Assembly: GCF_046233715.1 (NCBI RefSeq)
Contig: NZ_JBJNRJ010000011.1
Location: forward strand, 48,237 to 112,236
Length of the DNA stretch: 64,000 bases
Direction: 5' to 3'
DNA from: Trujillonella humicola
GTDB taxonomy: Bacteria; Actinomycetota; Actinomycetes; Mycobacteriales; Geodermatophilaceae
Below the pieces are notes generated by a model that was not told the DNA's origin, ran no database searches, and saw only the letters and a list, made by a program, of their open reading frames with translations. Shown in pieces: positions 26,345 to 33,765 of the stretch. Numbering within the stretch: position 1 is the stretch's first letter; each line of letters opens with the position of its first letter. The translations under genes and the position numbers were made by a program.

Positions 26345-27144
26345 CGCCAGGCCCACGTCGGGGTCCGCTTCTCGCGGACGGACGCGCGGGCCTCGACCGC
26401 GTCGTCCAGCCGGCTGACGCGGGCGGTGTAGTCCTGCTCGAGGCGGTACCCGTCCTCGAGAGACAGGTGCTCCACCCGGTTCATCGCCTGCTTGGCCATC
26501 CGGAGCGCCAGGGGGCTCTTGCCGGCCAGTTCGAGGGCCAGCGCCCGCGCGGCCCCGGCCAGATCTCCGGGCGGGACCACCTCGACCGCGGCGCCGAGCC
26601 GGTACAGCTCGGCGGCGGGCACCCGGCGTCCCGTGAACGCCATCTCGCGCGCCTTGTGGGGCCCGACGAGCCGCTGCACGTGCCGCGCGCCGCCGAGCAC
26701 CCCTACGTCGATCTCGGGGATGGAGAACCAGGCGGTGTCCGAGAGCACAACGAGGTCGCAGCAGGCGACCAGGGCGGCGCCGGCGCCGATGGCCCCGCCG
26801 TTCACGGCCGCGACCACGGGCAGCCCGCCGTCCCGGATGGCCCAGAAGCAGTCCCGGACGACGGCTCCGGGGTCCACGAGATCGGCGACGCTCTCCCCGG
26901 GCAGCAGCTCGCGGCGGGTGTACCGGCGCTCGGACTCGGCGACGTCGGCACCGGCGCAGAACAGCCGCTCGCCCTCCGCGGTGAGCACGGCGACCGACGC
27001 GTCGGTGCGGCGGCCCAGCTCGCCGAAGACCCGGGCGATCTCGCGCATCATCGGCGCGCTCAGCGCGTTCACCGGCGGGCGCGCCAGCGTGACCGTCGCC
27101 ACCCCCTCGGAGACGTCGACGCGGGCGTGTTCCAACTGCTCCAT
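26341..27144 (-). CDS. Enoyl-CoA hydratase/isomerase (crotonase fold)
   Basis: A 267-residue crotonase. The oxyanion-hole loop is VVAAVNGGAIGAGAALVACCD. The first hydratase glutamate is replaced by alanine (GAGAALVA), while the second is kept in FSIPEIDVGVLGG. This fits an isomerase or a C-C/thioester hydrolase as well as a hydratase. It is the first gene of a two-gene minus-strand operon, and the divergent region before it is shared with the ligase at 27268. Confidence 0.85.
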   Translation of the reverse strand: MEQLEHARVDVSEGVATVTLARPPVNALSAPMMREIARVFGELGRRTDASVAVLTAEGERLFCAGADVAESERRYTRRELLPGESVADLVDPGAVVRDCFWAIRDGGLPVVAAVNGGAIGAGAALVACCDLVVLSDTAWFSIPEIDVGVLGGARHVQRLVGPHKAREMAFTGRRVPAAELYRLGAAVEVVPPGDLAGAARALALELAGKSPLALRMAKQAMNRVEHLSLEDGYRLEQDYTARVSRLDDAVEARASVREKRTPTWAWR

Positions 27145-27195
27145 CGGGCAGGGTCTCCTCGCTGCAGGCTCTGGCGGTCCCCGGAGAATCCCCTA

Positions 27196-27208
27196 TATCG
27201 TCTAACTG
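27196..27208. promoter_or_regulatory. Shared motif TATCGTCTAACTG in divergent promoter
   Basis: This 13-mer recurs with one change (TATCGTCTACCTG) at 32180-32192, and both copies lie in the middle of divergent gene pairs. It is followed by a small inverted repeat GTTCA-ATGC-TGAAC (27208-27221). It may be a -10 element (TATCGT) or an operator; the regulator is unknown, with the GntR twins as candidates. Confidence 0.45.
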
Positions 27209-27267
27209 TTCAATGCTGAACGCGGCCTCCGTCACGACGGGGCCTCGACGATCGGAGTCGGACTCGC

Positions 27268-28767
27268 ATGTCCATCGCGATGCTGCTCGAGATGGCCTCG
27301 GCGGCCCAGGGGGACCGGCTGGCGGTCGGCTCCCGTTCCGGTAACGGACTCACCTACGAGCGGCTGGCCGCGGTGTCGGCCGGAGGAGCTCGCCTCGTCG
27401 CCGACTCGGGCGCCGACCGGGTGGCCTACGTCGGCGTGAACGGCCCGGCGTTCCCCGTGCTGCTGTTCGCCGCGGCACGGGCCGGCCGCCCGATCAGCCC
27501 GCTGAACTACCGGTTGTCGGCGGACCAGCTCCGTGAGCAGCTCGCCGATCTCGGCGCGCCCTACGTGGTCGTCGACCCCGCCTACCGGAGCGCGGTCGAG
27601 GGTGCCGGCTGCACCGTCGTGTCCAGCGACGAGTGGCTGGCGGCCGCGGCCACGGCGGAGCCGCTGGAGCAGGTCGCCGTCGACGACGACGCGACGGCGG
27701 TGCTGCTGTTCACCAGCGGCACCACCGCCAAGCCGAAGCGGGTCGTGCTGCGGCACAGCAACCTGCTGTCCTACGTGCTGCAGACCGTCGATTTCGCCTC
27801 TGCCGAGCCGGACGACGCCATCCTGGTGAGCGTGCCGCCGTACCACATCGCCGGCGTAGGGACCGTGCTCAGCAACCTGCACGCCGGCCGGCGGCTGGCC
27901 TACCTGCCCAATTTCAGTGCGGCCGGCTGGCTGGACACGGTGCGGTCCGAGGGCATCACGCACGCGATGCTGGTGCCGACCATGCTGGTGCGGATCGTCG
28001 AGGAGCTCGGTGGCCGGGACGCCGGCATCCCGCATCTGCGCTCCCTGGCCTACGGGGGGGCCCGGATGCCCGGCCATGTGCTCGAGGCGGCTCTGGAGGC
28101 CTTTCCGCAGACGGGATTCGTCAACGCCTACGGGCTGACCGAGACCAGCTCGACGATCGCCGTCCTCGGGCCCGAGGACCACCGCACCGCGGTGGCCTCC
28201 GACGATCCGGACGTGCGCGCCCGGTTGCGCTCGGCGGGCCGCGCCGTCCCCGGGATCGAGTTCCAGGTCCGGAACGAGATCGGCGAGGAGGTCGAACCCG
28301 GCTCGGAGGGCGAGCTGTGGGTGCGCGGTCCCCAGGTGTCGGGCGAGTACGAGGGCCTGGGCTCGGTGCTCGACGCGGAGGGATGGTTCCCGACCCGCGA
28401 CCGCGCCCGGGTGGACGCGGAGGGGTACCTGTACCTGTCCGGCCGCTCGGACGACGTCATCATCCGGGGAGGGGAGAACATCGCCCCGGCCGAGATCGAG
28501 GAGGTGCTGGGCCGGCACCCGCAGGTGCGCGACGCCGCCGTCTTCGGCGCCCCCGACGAGGAGTGGGGCGAGAAGATCGTCGCCGCCGTCGTGCCGGAGG
28601 TCGGGGCGATCCTCACCGTCGAGGACGTCCGCGGCTACGTGCGCGAGCGGCTGCGCGGCTCCCGGACCCCCGACGAGGTCGTCTTCCGCGACGAGCTGCC
28701 CTACACCCCGACCGGCAAGCTCCTGCGCCGGCAGCTGGTCGCCGAGAGCGCCGCCGCGCCGGCCTGA
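27268..28767 (+). CDS. Acyl-CoA synthetase (AMP-binding), variant motifs
   Basis: A 499-residue ANL ligase. The P-loop is LFTSGTTAKPKRVVLRH, with Ala in place of the usual Gly after TT and Arg where Gly normally follows PK. The A5 motif is YGLTETSS. The normal TGD motif is replaced by WFPTRDRARVDAEGYLYLSG, then DDVIIRGGENIAPAEIEE and PYTPTGKLLRRQL. The essential lysines are kept, so it is probably active. It lies divergently from the crotonase pair and in line with the crotonase at 28846. Confidence 0.86.
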   Translation: MSIAMLLEMASAAQGDRLAVGSRSGNGLTYERLAAVSAGGARLVADSGADRVAYVGVNGPAFPVLLFAAARAGRPISPLNYRLSADQLREQLADLGAPYVVVDPAYRSAVEGAGCTVVSSDEWLAAAATAEPLEQVAVDDDATAVLLFTSGTTAKPKRVVLRHSNLLSYVLQTVDFASAEPDDAILVSVPPYHIAGVGTVLSNLHAGRRLAYLPNFSAAGWLDTVRSEGITHAMLVPTMLVRIVEELGGRDAGIPHLRSLAYGGARMPGHVLEAALEAFPQTGFVNAYGLTETSSTIAVLGPEDHRTAVASDDPDVRARLRSAGRAVPGIEFQVRNEIGEEVEPGSEGELWVRGPQVSGEYEGLGSVLDAEGWFPTRDRARVDAEGYLYLSGRSDDVIIRGGENIAPAEIEEVLGRHPQVRDAAVFGAPDEEWGEKIVAAVVPEVGAILTVEDVRGYVRERLRGSRTPDEVVFRDELPYTPTGKLLRRQLVAESAAAPA

Positions 28768-28845
28768 TCCGTTCCGCGGCGGCGCCGGCCCCGCGACCCA
28801 CACCGACCGCCGCACGGCGGGGCGATCCGACATCCTGGAGGACCG

Positions 28846-29634
28846 ATGGTCTACGGCCTGCCCGACATCCTCCGGGTCGAGGCGCAGGGCCCGATCCGGG
28901 TCATCACGCTCAACGACCCGGACAAGCTCAACGCGATGACCGACCCGCTGCACGAGGCGCTCACCGACGTCTGGGTGCACATCATGCGCGACCCGGACGC
29001 TCGTGCCGTCGTGCTCACCGGCGCGGGCCGGGCGTTCTCAGCGGGCGGCGACGTCCCCGGGTTCCTGCGCAACGTCGAGGACGTGGAGTACCGGCGGGCC
29101 AGCATGCGCACCGCCCGGCTGCTGGTCGACCACATCCTCGGCTGCCATCTGCCGGTGATCGCCGCGGTCAACGGCCCCGCCGTCGGCCTCGGGTGCAGCA
29201 TCGCGATGTCCTGCGACCTGGTGCTCATCAGCGAGACCGCCTACATCGCCGACACGCATGTGAACGTGGGCCTCGTCGCCGGGGACGGCGGCGTGGTGAC
29301 GTGGCCGTTCATGATGAGCATGCTCAAGGCGAAGGAGTACCTCTTCACCGGCGAACGGATCCCCGCGGCCCTCGCCGTCGAGCTGGGCCTGGCGAACCGG
29401 GTGGTCCCCGCGGAGTCCCTGATGGACGAGGCGCTGGCCCTCGCCGGCAAGCTCGCCCAGCAGCCGGCGCAGTCACTACAGGAGACCAAGCGCTCGCTGA
29501 ACCTGCACCTGCAGGCGGCGGCATTGAAGGTGCTGCCGTTCGCGCTGTCGGCGGAGACCGAGTCCTTCTCCTCCCCGGAGGTCGCCGAGAGGGCCCGCCA
29601 GTTCGCCGCCAGAACGGCCGAGAAGCAGCGCTGA
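28846..29634 (+). CDS. Enoyl-CoA hydratase/isomerase (crotonase fold)
   Basis: A 262-residue crotonase with VIAAVNGPAVGLGCSIAMSCD and DTHVNVGLVAGDGGVVTWP. Neither canonical glutamate is present; an aspartate-rich GDGG loop replaces the second. A close paralogue (same AKEYL-x-T-x-x-RIPA segment and GLANRVVP) is at 57362-58162. The ATG follows CTGGAGGACCG. It is 78 bases after the ligase and probably in the same transcript. Confidence 0.86.
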   Translation: MVYGLPDILRVEAQGPIRVITLNDPDKLNAMTDPLHEALTDVWVHIMRDPDARAVVLTGAGRAFSAGGDVPGFLRNVEDVEYRRASMRTARLLVDHILGCHLPVIAAVNGPAVGLGCSIAMSCDLVLISETAYIADTHVNVGLVAGDGGVVTWPFMMSMLKAKEYLFTGERIPAALAVELGLANRVVPAESLMDEALALAGKLAQQPAQSLQETKRSLNLHLQAAALKVLPFALSAETESFSSPEVAERARQFAARTAEKQR

Positions 29635-29643
29635 CGGTCGGCA

Positions 29644-30092
29644 GTGCCCGCGCAACTGGACCCGACCTCACTGGCCGGCGTGGGCCGCTTCGCCGGGTCC
29701 TTCGACCGCCTCCGGATCGACCTGCTGGTCAACGGCACCGGGGTGATGGCCCCGCACCTGGAGCGGACCGCGGACGGCTTCGAGCGGCCGTTCGGGACCT
29801 CCCACCCGGGGCACTTCCTGCCCACCAACCTGCTACTGCCCCGCATGAGCGGGCCGGCGCGGATCGCGCACCTGTGTCCGACGGGCACCGGATCGCCGAC
29901 GTCGACCGGGCCTGCCCGCCCTGGACGACCGGGGACTCGCCCTGGCCTGCCGACGGCCAGTCCACGACCGCCAACTCTTCTCGGTGCGGTGGAGGCGCGG
30001 CTGGGGAGCGGGGCGTGCACTCCTACGCCGTGCACCCGGGCGTGGTCACCACGGACCTGTTCCGGTCCATGAGCCCGCAGGAGCGGTTCTGA
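29644..30092 (+). pseudogene. Decayed SDR (retinol-dehydrogenase-like)
   Basis: Similarity to WWOX/retinol-dehydrogenase-type SDRs is scattered over different frames. DLLVNGTGVMAPHLERTADG and FERPFGTSHPGHFLPTNLLLP are in one frame, SDGHRIADVDRACPPW and HSYAVHPGVVTTDLFRSM in another, and TLLGAVEARLG between them is again in the first frame. The Rossmann glycine motif is missing and the catalytic YGQSK is degraded to ADGQST. At least three frameshifts are needed, so it is a relic. It starts 9 bases after the crotonase stop. Confidence 0.82.
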
Positions 30093-30119
30093 CGGCTCCG
30101 CGCCGACGTCAGAACCGCC
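30084..30119. terminator. Stem-loop spanning two convergent gene ends
   Basis: A perfect 12-bp stem GCGGTTCTGACG / CGTCAGAACCGC. One arm is the 3' end of the SDR relic and the other is the 3' end of the convergent intact SDR, so both stop codons lie inside the hairpin. Confidence 0.6.
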
Positions 30120-30954
30120 GGTTCTGGTTCCCCTGGTCCACCGGCAGGGTGACGCCGGTGATCCACCGGGCGTCATCACTGGCGAGGAACACCACCGCGC
30201 GGGAGACGTCCTCGGGGTCGAGCCAGGGCCGGCCCATCGGCATCGACCGGCGGAACCCGTCCATGCAGTCCTCGATCGTCGGGTCCGCGAGGTCCGGCCG
30301 GAAGAGCTTGAACTGCGGGGTGTTGGCCGTGACCATCGGCGTGTCCACGGTGCCGGGGGCGATGACGTTGACCCGGACCTGCCGGTGCGCGAGCTCGTTG
30401 GCCAGCGAGTTGGCCAGACCGATGACGCCCTGCTTGGCGGTCACGTAGTCGCCGATGTTGGGCACGCTGTTGAGCGCCGCACCGGAGCTGATGATGACGA
30501 TCGATCCGCCGTCGCGGTGGGCCAGGACGTGCGGGACGGTCACCGCGACGGTGTGGAAGACGCCGGTCAGGTTGATGCCTATGACGTCGTCCCACTGCTC
30601 GGGCGGGATCTCCCAGATCCGGTGCGGGGGAGGGGAGACGGCGGCGTTGGCGACGACGATGTCCAGCCGCCCCAGCTCGGCGACGCCGCCGTCGACGACC
30701 GCCTGCAGCGCCGGGCGGTCGCGCACGTCGGCGACCCGGGCGACGACGCGGCGGTCGAGGGCCTCGATCTGCCGGACGGTCTCGGCCAGGTCCTCCTCGC
30801 TGCCCTGGGGGTAGCCCATCGTCTCCACCTGGCGGGCGATGTCGACGCCGATCAGGTCGGCGCCCTCGCGCGCGAGGGCCAGCGCGTGCGAGCGGCCCTG
30901 CCCGCGGGCGATGCCGGTCACGAAGGCCACCTTGCCCTCGAGTCGTCCTGGCAT
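30109..30954 (-). CDS. Mycofactocin-coupled SDR-type oxidoreductase
   Basis: A 281-residue SDR with the features of the mycofactocin-associated subfamily: GKVAFVTGIARGQGRSHALA at the N-terminus (an ARGQGRSH nucleotide loop), EEDLAETVRQIEAL, LDIVVANAAVS, WDDVIGINLTGVFHT, and LFRPDLADPT before TGVTLPVDQGNQ. Catalytic residues are in DYVTAKQG. Members keep their NAD(H) bound and pass electrons to mycofactocin (family knowledge), so a mycofactocin locus should exist elsewhere in the genome. It lies downstream of an ACAD on the same strand. Confidence 0.85.
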   Translation of the reverse strand: MPGRLEGKVAFVTGIARGQGRSHALALAREGADLIGVDIARQVETMGYPQGSEEDLAETVRQIEALDRRVVARVADVRDRPALQAVVDGGVAELGRLDIVVANAAVSPPPHRIWEIPPEQWDDVIGINLTGVFHTVAVTVPHVLAHRDGGSIVIISSGAALNSVPNIGDYVTAKQGVIGLANSLANELAHRQVRVNVIAPGTVDTPMVTANTPQFKLFRPDLADPTIEDCMDGFRRSMPMGRPWLDPEDVSRAVVFLASDDARWITGVTLPVDQGNQNRRF

Positions 30955-31015
30955 GTCGGGTCTCCTGTCGGCTGCGCCCTGTCGCGGGACCGGGGCGGGG
31001 AGGTTCAGACAGACC

Positions 31016-32140
31016 TCACGCGGGGGTGGGCGTCAGGCCGATGACGGCCGACAGGCGCTCGAGGTGGCGCTCCGGGTCGCCGAGCAGCTGGCGGTCCACG
31101 GTGGCGCGCTTGAGGTAGAGGTGCGCCGGGTGCTCCCAGGTGGCGCCGATGCCGCCGTGCACCTGGATGTTCTCGGAGGCGGCGAGGAGGGCGGCCTCCG
31201 AGCAGGTGACGCCGGCGATGCACGCGACTTCGGCCAGCTCCCCGGGGGACCGGTCCGCGACGAACAGCGCGTACATCATCGCCGACGTCGCCGCCTCGAC
31301 CTCGAGCAGGACGGTGGCCAGCTTGTGCTTGACCGCCTGGAAGGACCCGATCGGCCGGCCGAACTGCTCGCGTTGCTTGGCGTACTCCGTCGCCATCTCC
31401 AGGCACCGCTCGGCGAGCCCGACCTGCTCGGCCGCGAGCAGGGCGGTCGCCTCGTCCAGCGCCCGCTGCAGCGCCGGGCCGCCGTGGCCCTCCTCGCCGA
31501 GCAGGGTGGCCGGGGCGCCGGTGAGCTCGACCCGGGCGACCCGGCGGGTCGGGTCCACCGTCTCGACCTGCTCGGTCAGGACACCGCCGCCGGCCCGCTC
31601 GACGAGGAAGAGCGAGAGCCCCGCAGGGGTCGAGGCCGGGACGACGACCAGGTCCGCGGCGTGCCCGTCGAGCACCCAGGCGCGGGAGCCGGTGAGGGTC
31701 CAGCCCTCTGAGGCCCGTTCCGCCCGTACCGACGGGGGCGCGTCCCGGTCGGCGTCGGGGCCCAGCCACGCCAGCGTGCCGGTCCGCGCGCCGGTGGCCA
31801 GGCCCGGCAGGTGGTCGGCCGCGGCCGCCGGGTCGCCGGCGGCGAGCAGCGCGCGGACGGCGACGGTCGTCGAGAGCAGGGGAGCGGTCAGCAGGGCGCG
31901 ACCCGCCTCGCGGAGCACGACGCCGGCCTCGATCAGGCCGTAGCCGGAGCCGCCGAACTCCTCGGGGACCGCGAGTCCGGCCAGCTCCAGGTCGCCGGCC
32001 AGCCGCCGCCACGCCTCGTCGCTCCAGCCGCGCTCGCCGTCGACGTCACGGCGGACGGCCTCCTCCGAGGACACGTCGGCCAGCAGCTTGCGCACGCTGT
32101 CGCGGAGCTCGTCGTGCTCCGGGTCGTATCGAAAGCGCAC
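31016..32140 (-). CDS. Acyl-CoA dehydrogenase, beta-type
   Basis: A 374-residue ACAD with AKQREQFGRPIGSFQAVKHKL and NIQVHGGIGATWEHPAHLYLKRA. It is similar in length and motifs to the beta-type ACAD at 1801-2925. The GTG at 32140 is preferred because GGAGG lies four bases before it; an upstream GTG at 32170 lacks this. It is divergent from the alpha-type ACAD at 32230, and the two share an 89-base promoter region, so they are probable subunits of one enzyme. Confidence 0.87.
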   Translation of the reverse strand: MRFRYDPEHDELRDSVRKLLADVSSEEAVRRDVDGERGWSDEAWRRLAGDLELAGLAVPEEFGGSGYGLIEAGVVLREAGRALLTAPLLSTTVAVRALLAAGDPAAAADHLPGLATGARTGTLAWLGPDADRDAPPSVRAERASEGWTLTGSRAWVLDGHAADLVVVPASTPAGLSLFLVERAGGGVLTEQVETVDPTRRVARVELTGAPATLLGEEGHGGPALQRALDEATALLAAEQVGLAERCLEMATEYAKQREQFGRPIGSFQAVKHKLATVLLEVEAATSAMMYALFVADRSPGELAEVACIAGVTCSEAALLAASENIQVHGGIGATWEHPAHLYLKRATVDRQLLGDPERHLERLSAVIGLTPTPA

Positions 32141-32179
32141 GGGGCCTCCACGGACTGGGGCGATCCCCACGAGAGGGGC

Positions 32180-32192
32180 TATCGTCTACCTG
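32180..32192. promoter_or_regulatory. Shared motif TATCGTCTACCTG in divergent promoter
   Basis: This differs by one base from the 13-mer at 27196-27208. It lies about 40 bases before the minus-strand ACAD and 38 bases before the plus-strand ACAD. It is followed by an AT-richer stretch TGATTCAGCTTATCAAG. Confidence 0.45.
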
Positions 32193-32229
32193 ATTCAGCT
32201 TATCAAGCGCGACGAGCGAGGAGTACCCC

Positions 32230-33444
32230 GTGGACACGACGTACCCGGCTGACGTCGAGGAGTTCCGTGCCGAGGTCCAGGCGGTGCTGGCCGAGGAGCT
32301 CCCACCGGGCTGGCGCGGGATCGGCGCGATCCCCGACGCGGAGGCGACGTCGCGCTTCGGCCGGGAGTGGCGGGCCACCCTGCACCGTCGCGGTCTGATG
32401 GGCGTGGCCTGGCCGGTCGAGTACGGCGGCCGGGGGCTGACCAACCTGCACCAGGTCGTGCTCGTCGAGGAGCTGACCCGGGCGGGGGTGCCGGCGGGGG
32501 TGTTCCCGCAGGACAGCACGGGCTTCAAGATGCTGGGCAACACGCTGCTGCGGTGGGGTACCCAGGCCCAGAAGGCGGCCATCCTGCCCGACCTCCTCTC
32601 CGGTGAGCAGCGCTTCTGCCAGGGCTTCTCCGAGCCCGGCGCCGGCTCTGACCTGGCCTCCGTCAGCACGCGGGCCCGCCTCGACGGGGACGAGTGGGTG
32701 GTCGAGGGCCAGAAGATCTGGACGTCGGGGGCCACGACCTCGACCGGCATCTTCGTGCTGGCCCGCACCGATCCGGCGGCCGCCAAGCACAAGGGCCTGT
32801 CCTTCCTCCTCGTCCCGCTGGACCAGCCGGGCGTCGAGGTGCGGCCCATCCGGCACATGAACGGCGGCCGGGAGTTCTGCGAGGTCTTCTTCACCGGGGC
32901 GCGGACCGCCGCCGACATGGTGGTGGGGGAGGTCGGGCAGGGATGGCAGGTCGCGAGCACCCTGCTGACCTTCGAGCGCGGCGAGGAGGCGGCGACCAAC
33001 CCCATCCTGTTCCAGGCCGAGGTCCTCCGGCTGGTGGAGCTGGCCCAGAGGACCGGCCGCGCGCAGGACCCGGTCTTCCGTCGGCGGATCGCCTGGTGCC
33101 ACGCCAGGGTGGAGGTGATGCGCTACCTGGGGTACCGCGTCCTTACCGACGTCCTGGCCGGTGACGAGATCGGGCACGCCGCCTCGGTCTCCAAGCTGTA
33201 CTGGAGTGAGTACCACCGCATCGCCACGCAGCTCGCCCTGGACCTCCAGGGGCTCGGTGGCCTGGTGCCCACGGGCAAGCCGCCGTCGCGGTTCATGCGC
33301 GCCGACGACCCCGGCGCCGATCCCTCGTCCGCCAACAGCTGGTGGCAGGTCTCGCTGAACGCGCGGGCCGGCACGATCTACGCAGGCACCTCGGAGGTGC
33401 AGCGCAACATCCTCGCCGAGCGGGCCCTCGGCCTGCCGCGCTGA
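32230..33444 (+). CDS. Acyl-CoA dehydrogenase, alpha-type
   Basis: A 404-residue ACAD with FSEPGAGSDLA at residues 133-143, KIWTSGATTST, and the C-terminal IYAGTSEVQRNILAERALGLPR. It would use FAD to desaturate an acyl-CoA. The GTG is preceded by GCGAGGAG. Its probable beta partner is the divergent gene; a stem-loop follows the stop. Confidence 0.9.
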   Translation: MDTTYPADVEEFRAEVQAVLAEELPPGWRGIGAIPDAEATSRFGREWRATLHRRGLMGVAWPVEYGGRGLTNLHQVVLVEELTRAGVPAGVFPQDSTGFKMLGNTLLRWGTQAQKAAILPDLLSGEQRFCQGFSEPGAGSDLASVSTRARLDGDEWVVEGQKIWTSGATTSTGIFVLARTDPAAAKHKGLSFLLVPLDQPGVEVRPIRHMNGGREFCEVFFTGARTAADMVVGEVGQGWQVASTLLTFERGEEAATNPILFQAEVLRLVELAQRTGRAQDPVFRRRIAWCHARVEVMRYLGYRVLTDVLAGDEIGHAASVSKLYWSEYHRIATQLALDLQGLGGLVPTGKPPSRFMRADDPGADPSSANSWWQVSLNARAGTIYAGTSEVQRNILAERALGLPR

Positions 33445-33765
33445 GTCCGCGACCGGTTCCTCGGGCGGTGTGCTCCGCCGGAACGGCGGGTCGCCGGCCG
33501 TGTCCCCGGCAGAAGGCGCGCGAGTGGAGCGGTCGTCTGTGACTGCCGTCATCGAATCGTTGTACGGGTGGTCACGGGGAACCGTTGACACCCTCCTCAG
33601 ATCGTGAGCAGAATCATCAAGCTATTTTAGCGATTGGCGCTCCCGGCGACCCCGGTCCGCCGGTCGTCTGCATGAGCCAGCGTTCGCATCCGTCGGCGCG
33701 TCGTCGTATCCCCCGGCCGGTCCCCGGCCTGTCTGCAGGACACCGACAGCAGAAGGGCGCACCCC
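33445..33765 (+). promoter_or_regulatory. Non-coding leader of the ABC importer operon
   Basis: A 321-base gap with no convincing gene. Besides the stem-loop at its left end, it contains TTGACA (33585-33590), a consensus -35, with CAGAAT 18 bp downstream as a weak -10, and an unusually AT-rich patch (ATCAAGCTATTTTAGCGATT) near 33615-33635. The transcript leader would be about 150 bases long. I see no recognisable riboswitch. Confidence 0.4.
33456..33484 (+). terminator. Probable stem-loop terminator of ACAD gene
   Basis: An interrupted hairpin, GTTCC then GGCGG pairing with CCGCC then GGAAC, with a 3-base bulge and a 6-base loop. It starts 12 bases after the ACAD stop. Confidence 0.55.

Noticed and set aside
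27208..27221. GTTCA-ATGC-TGAAC as a second site of the 60279 palindrome
   Set aside because: The half-site matches, but the spacing is two bases shorter, so the match may be chance.
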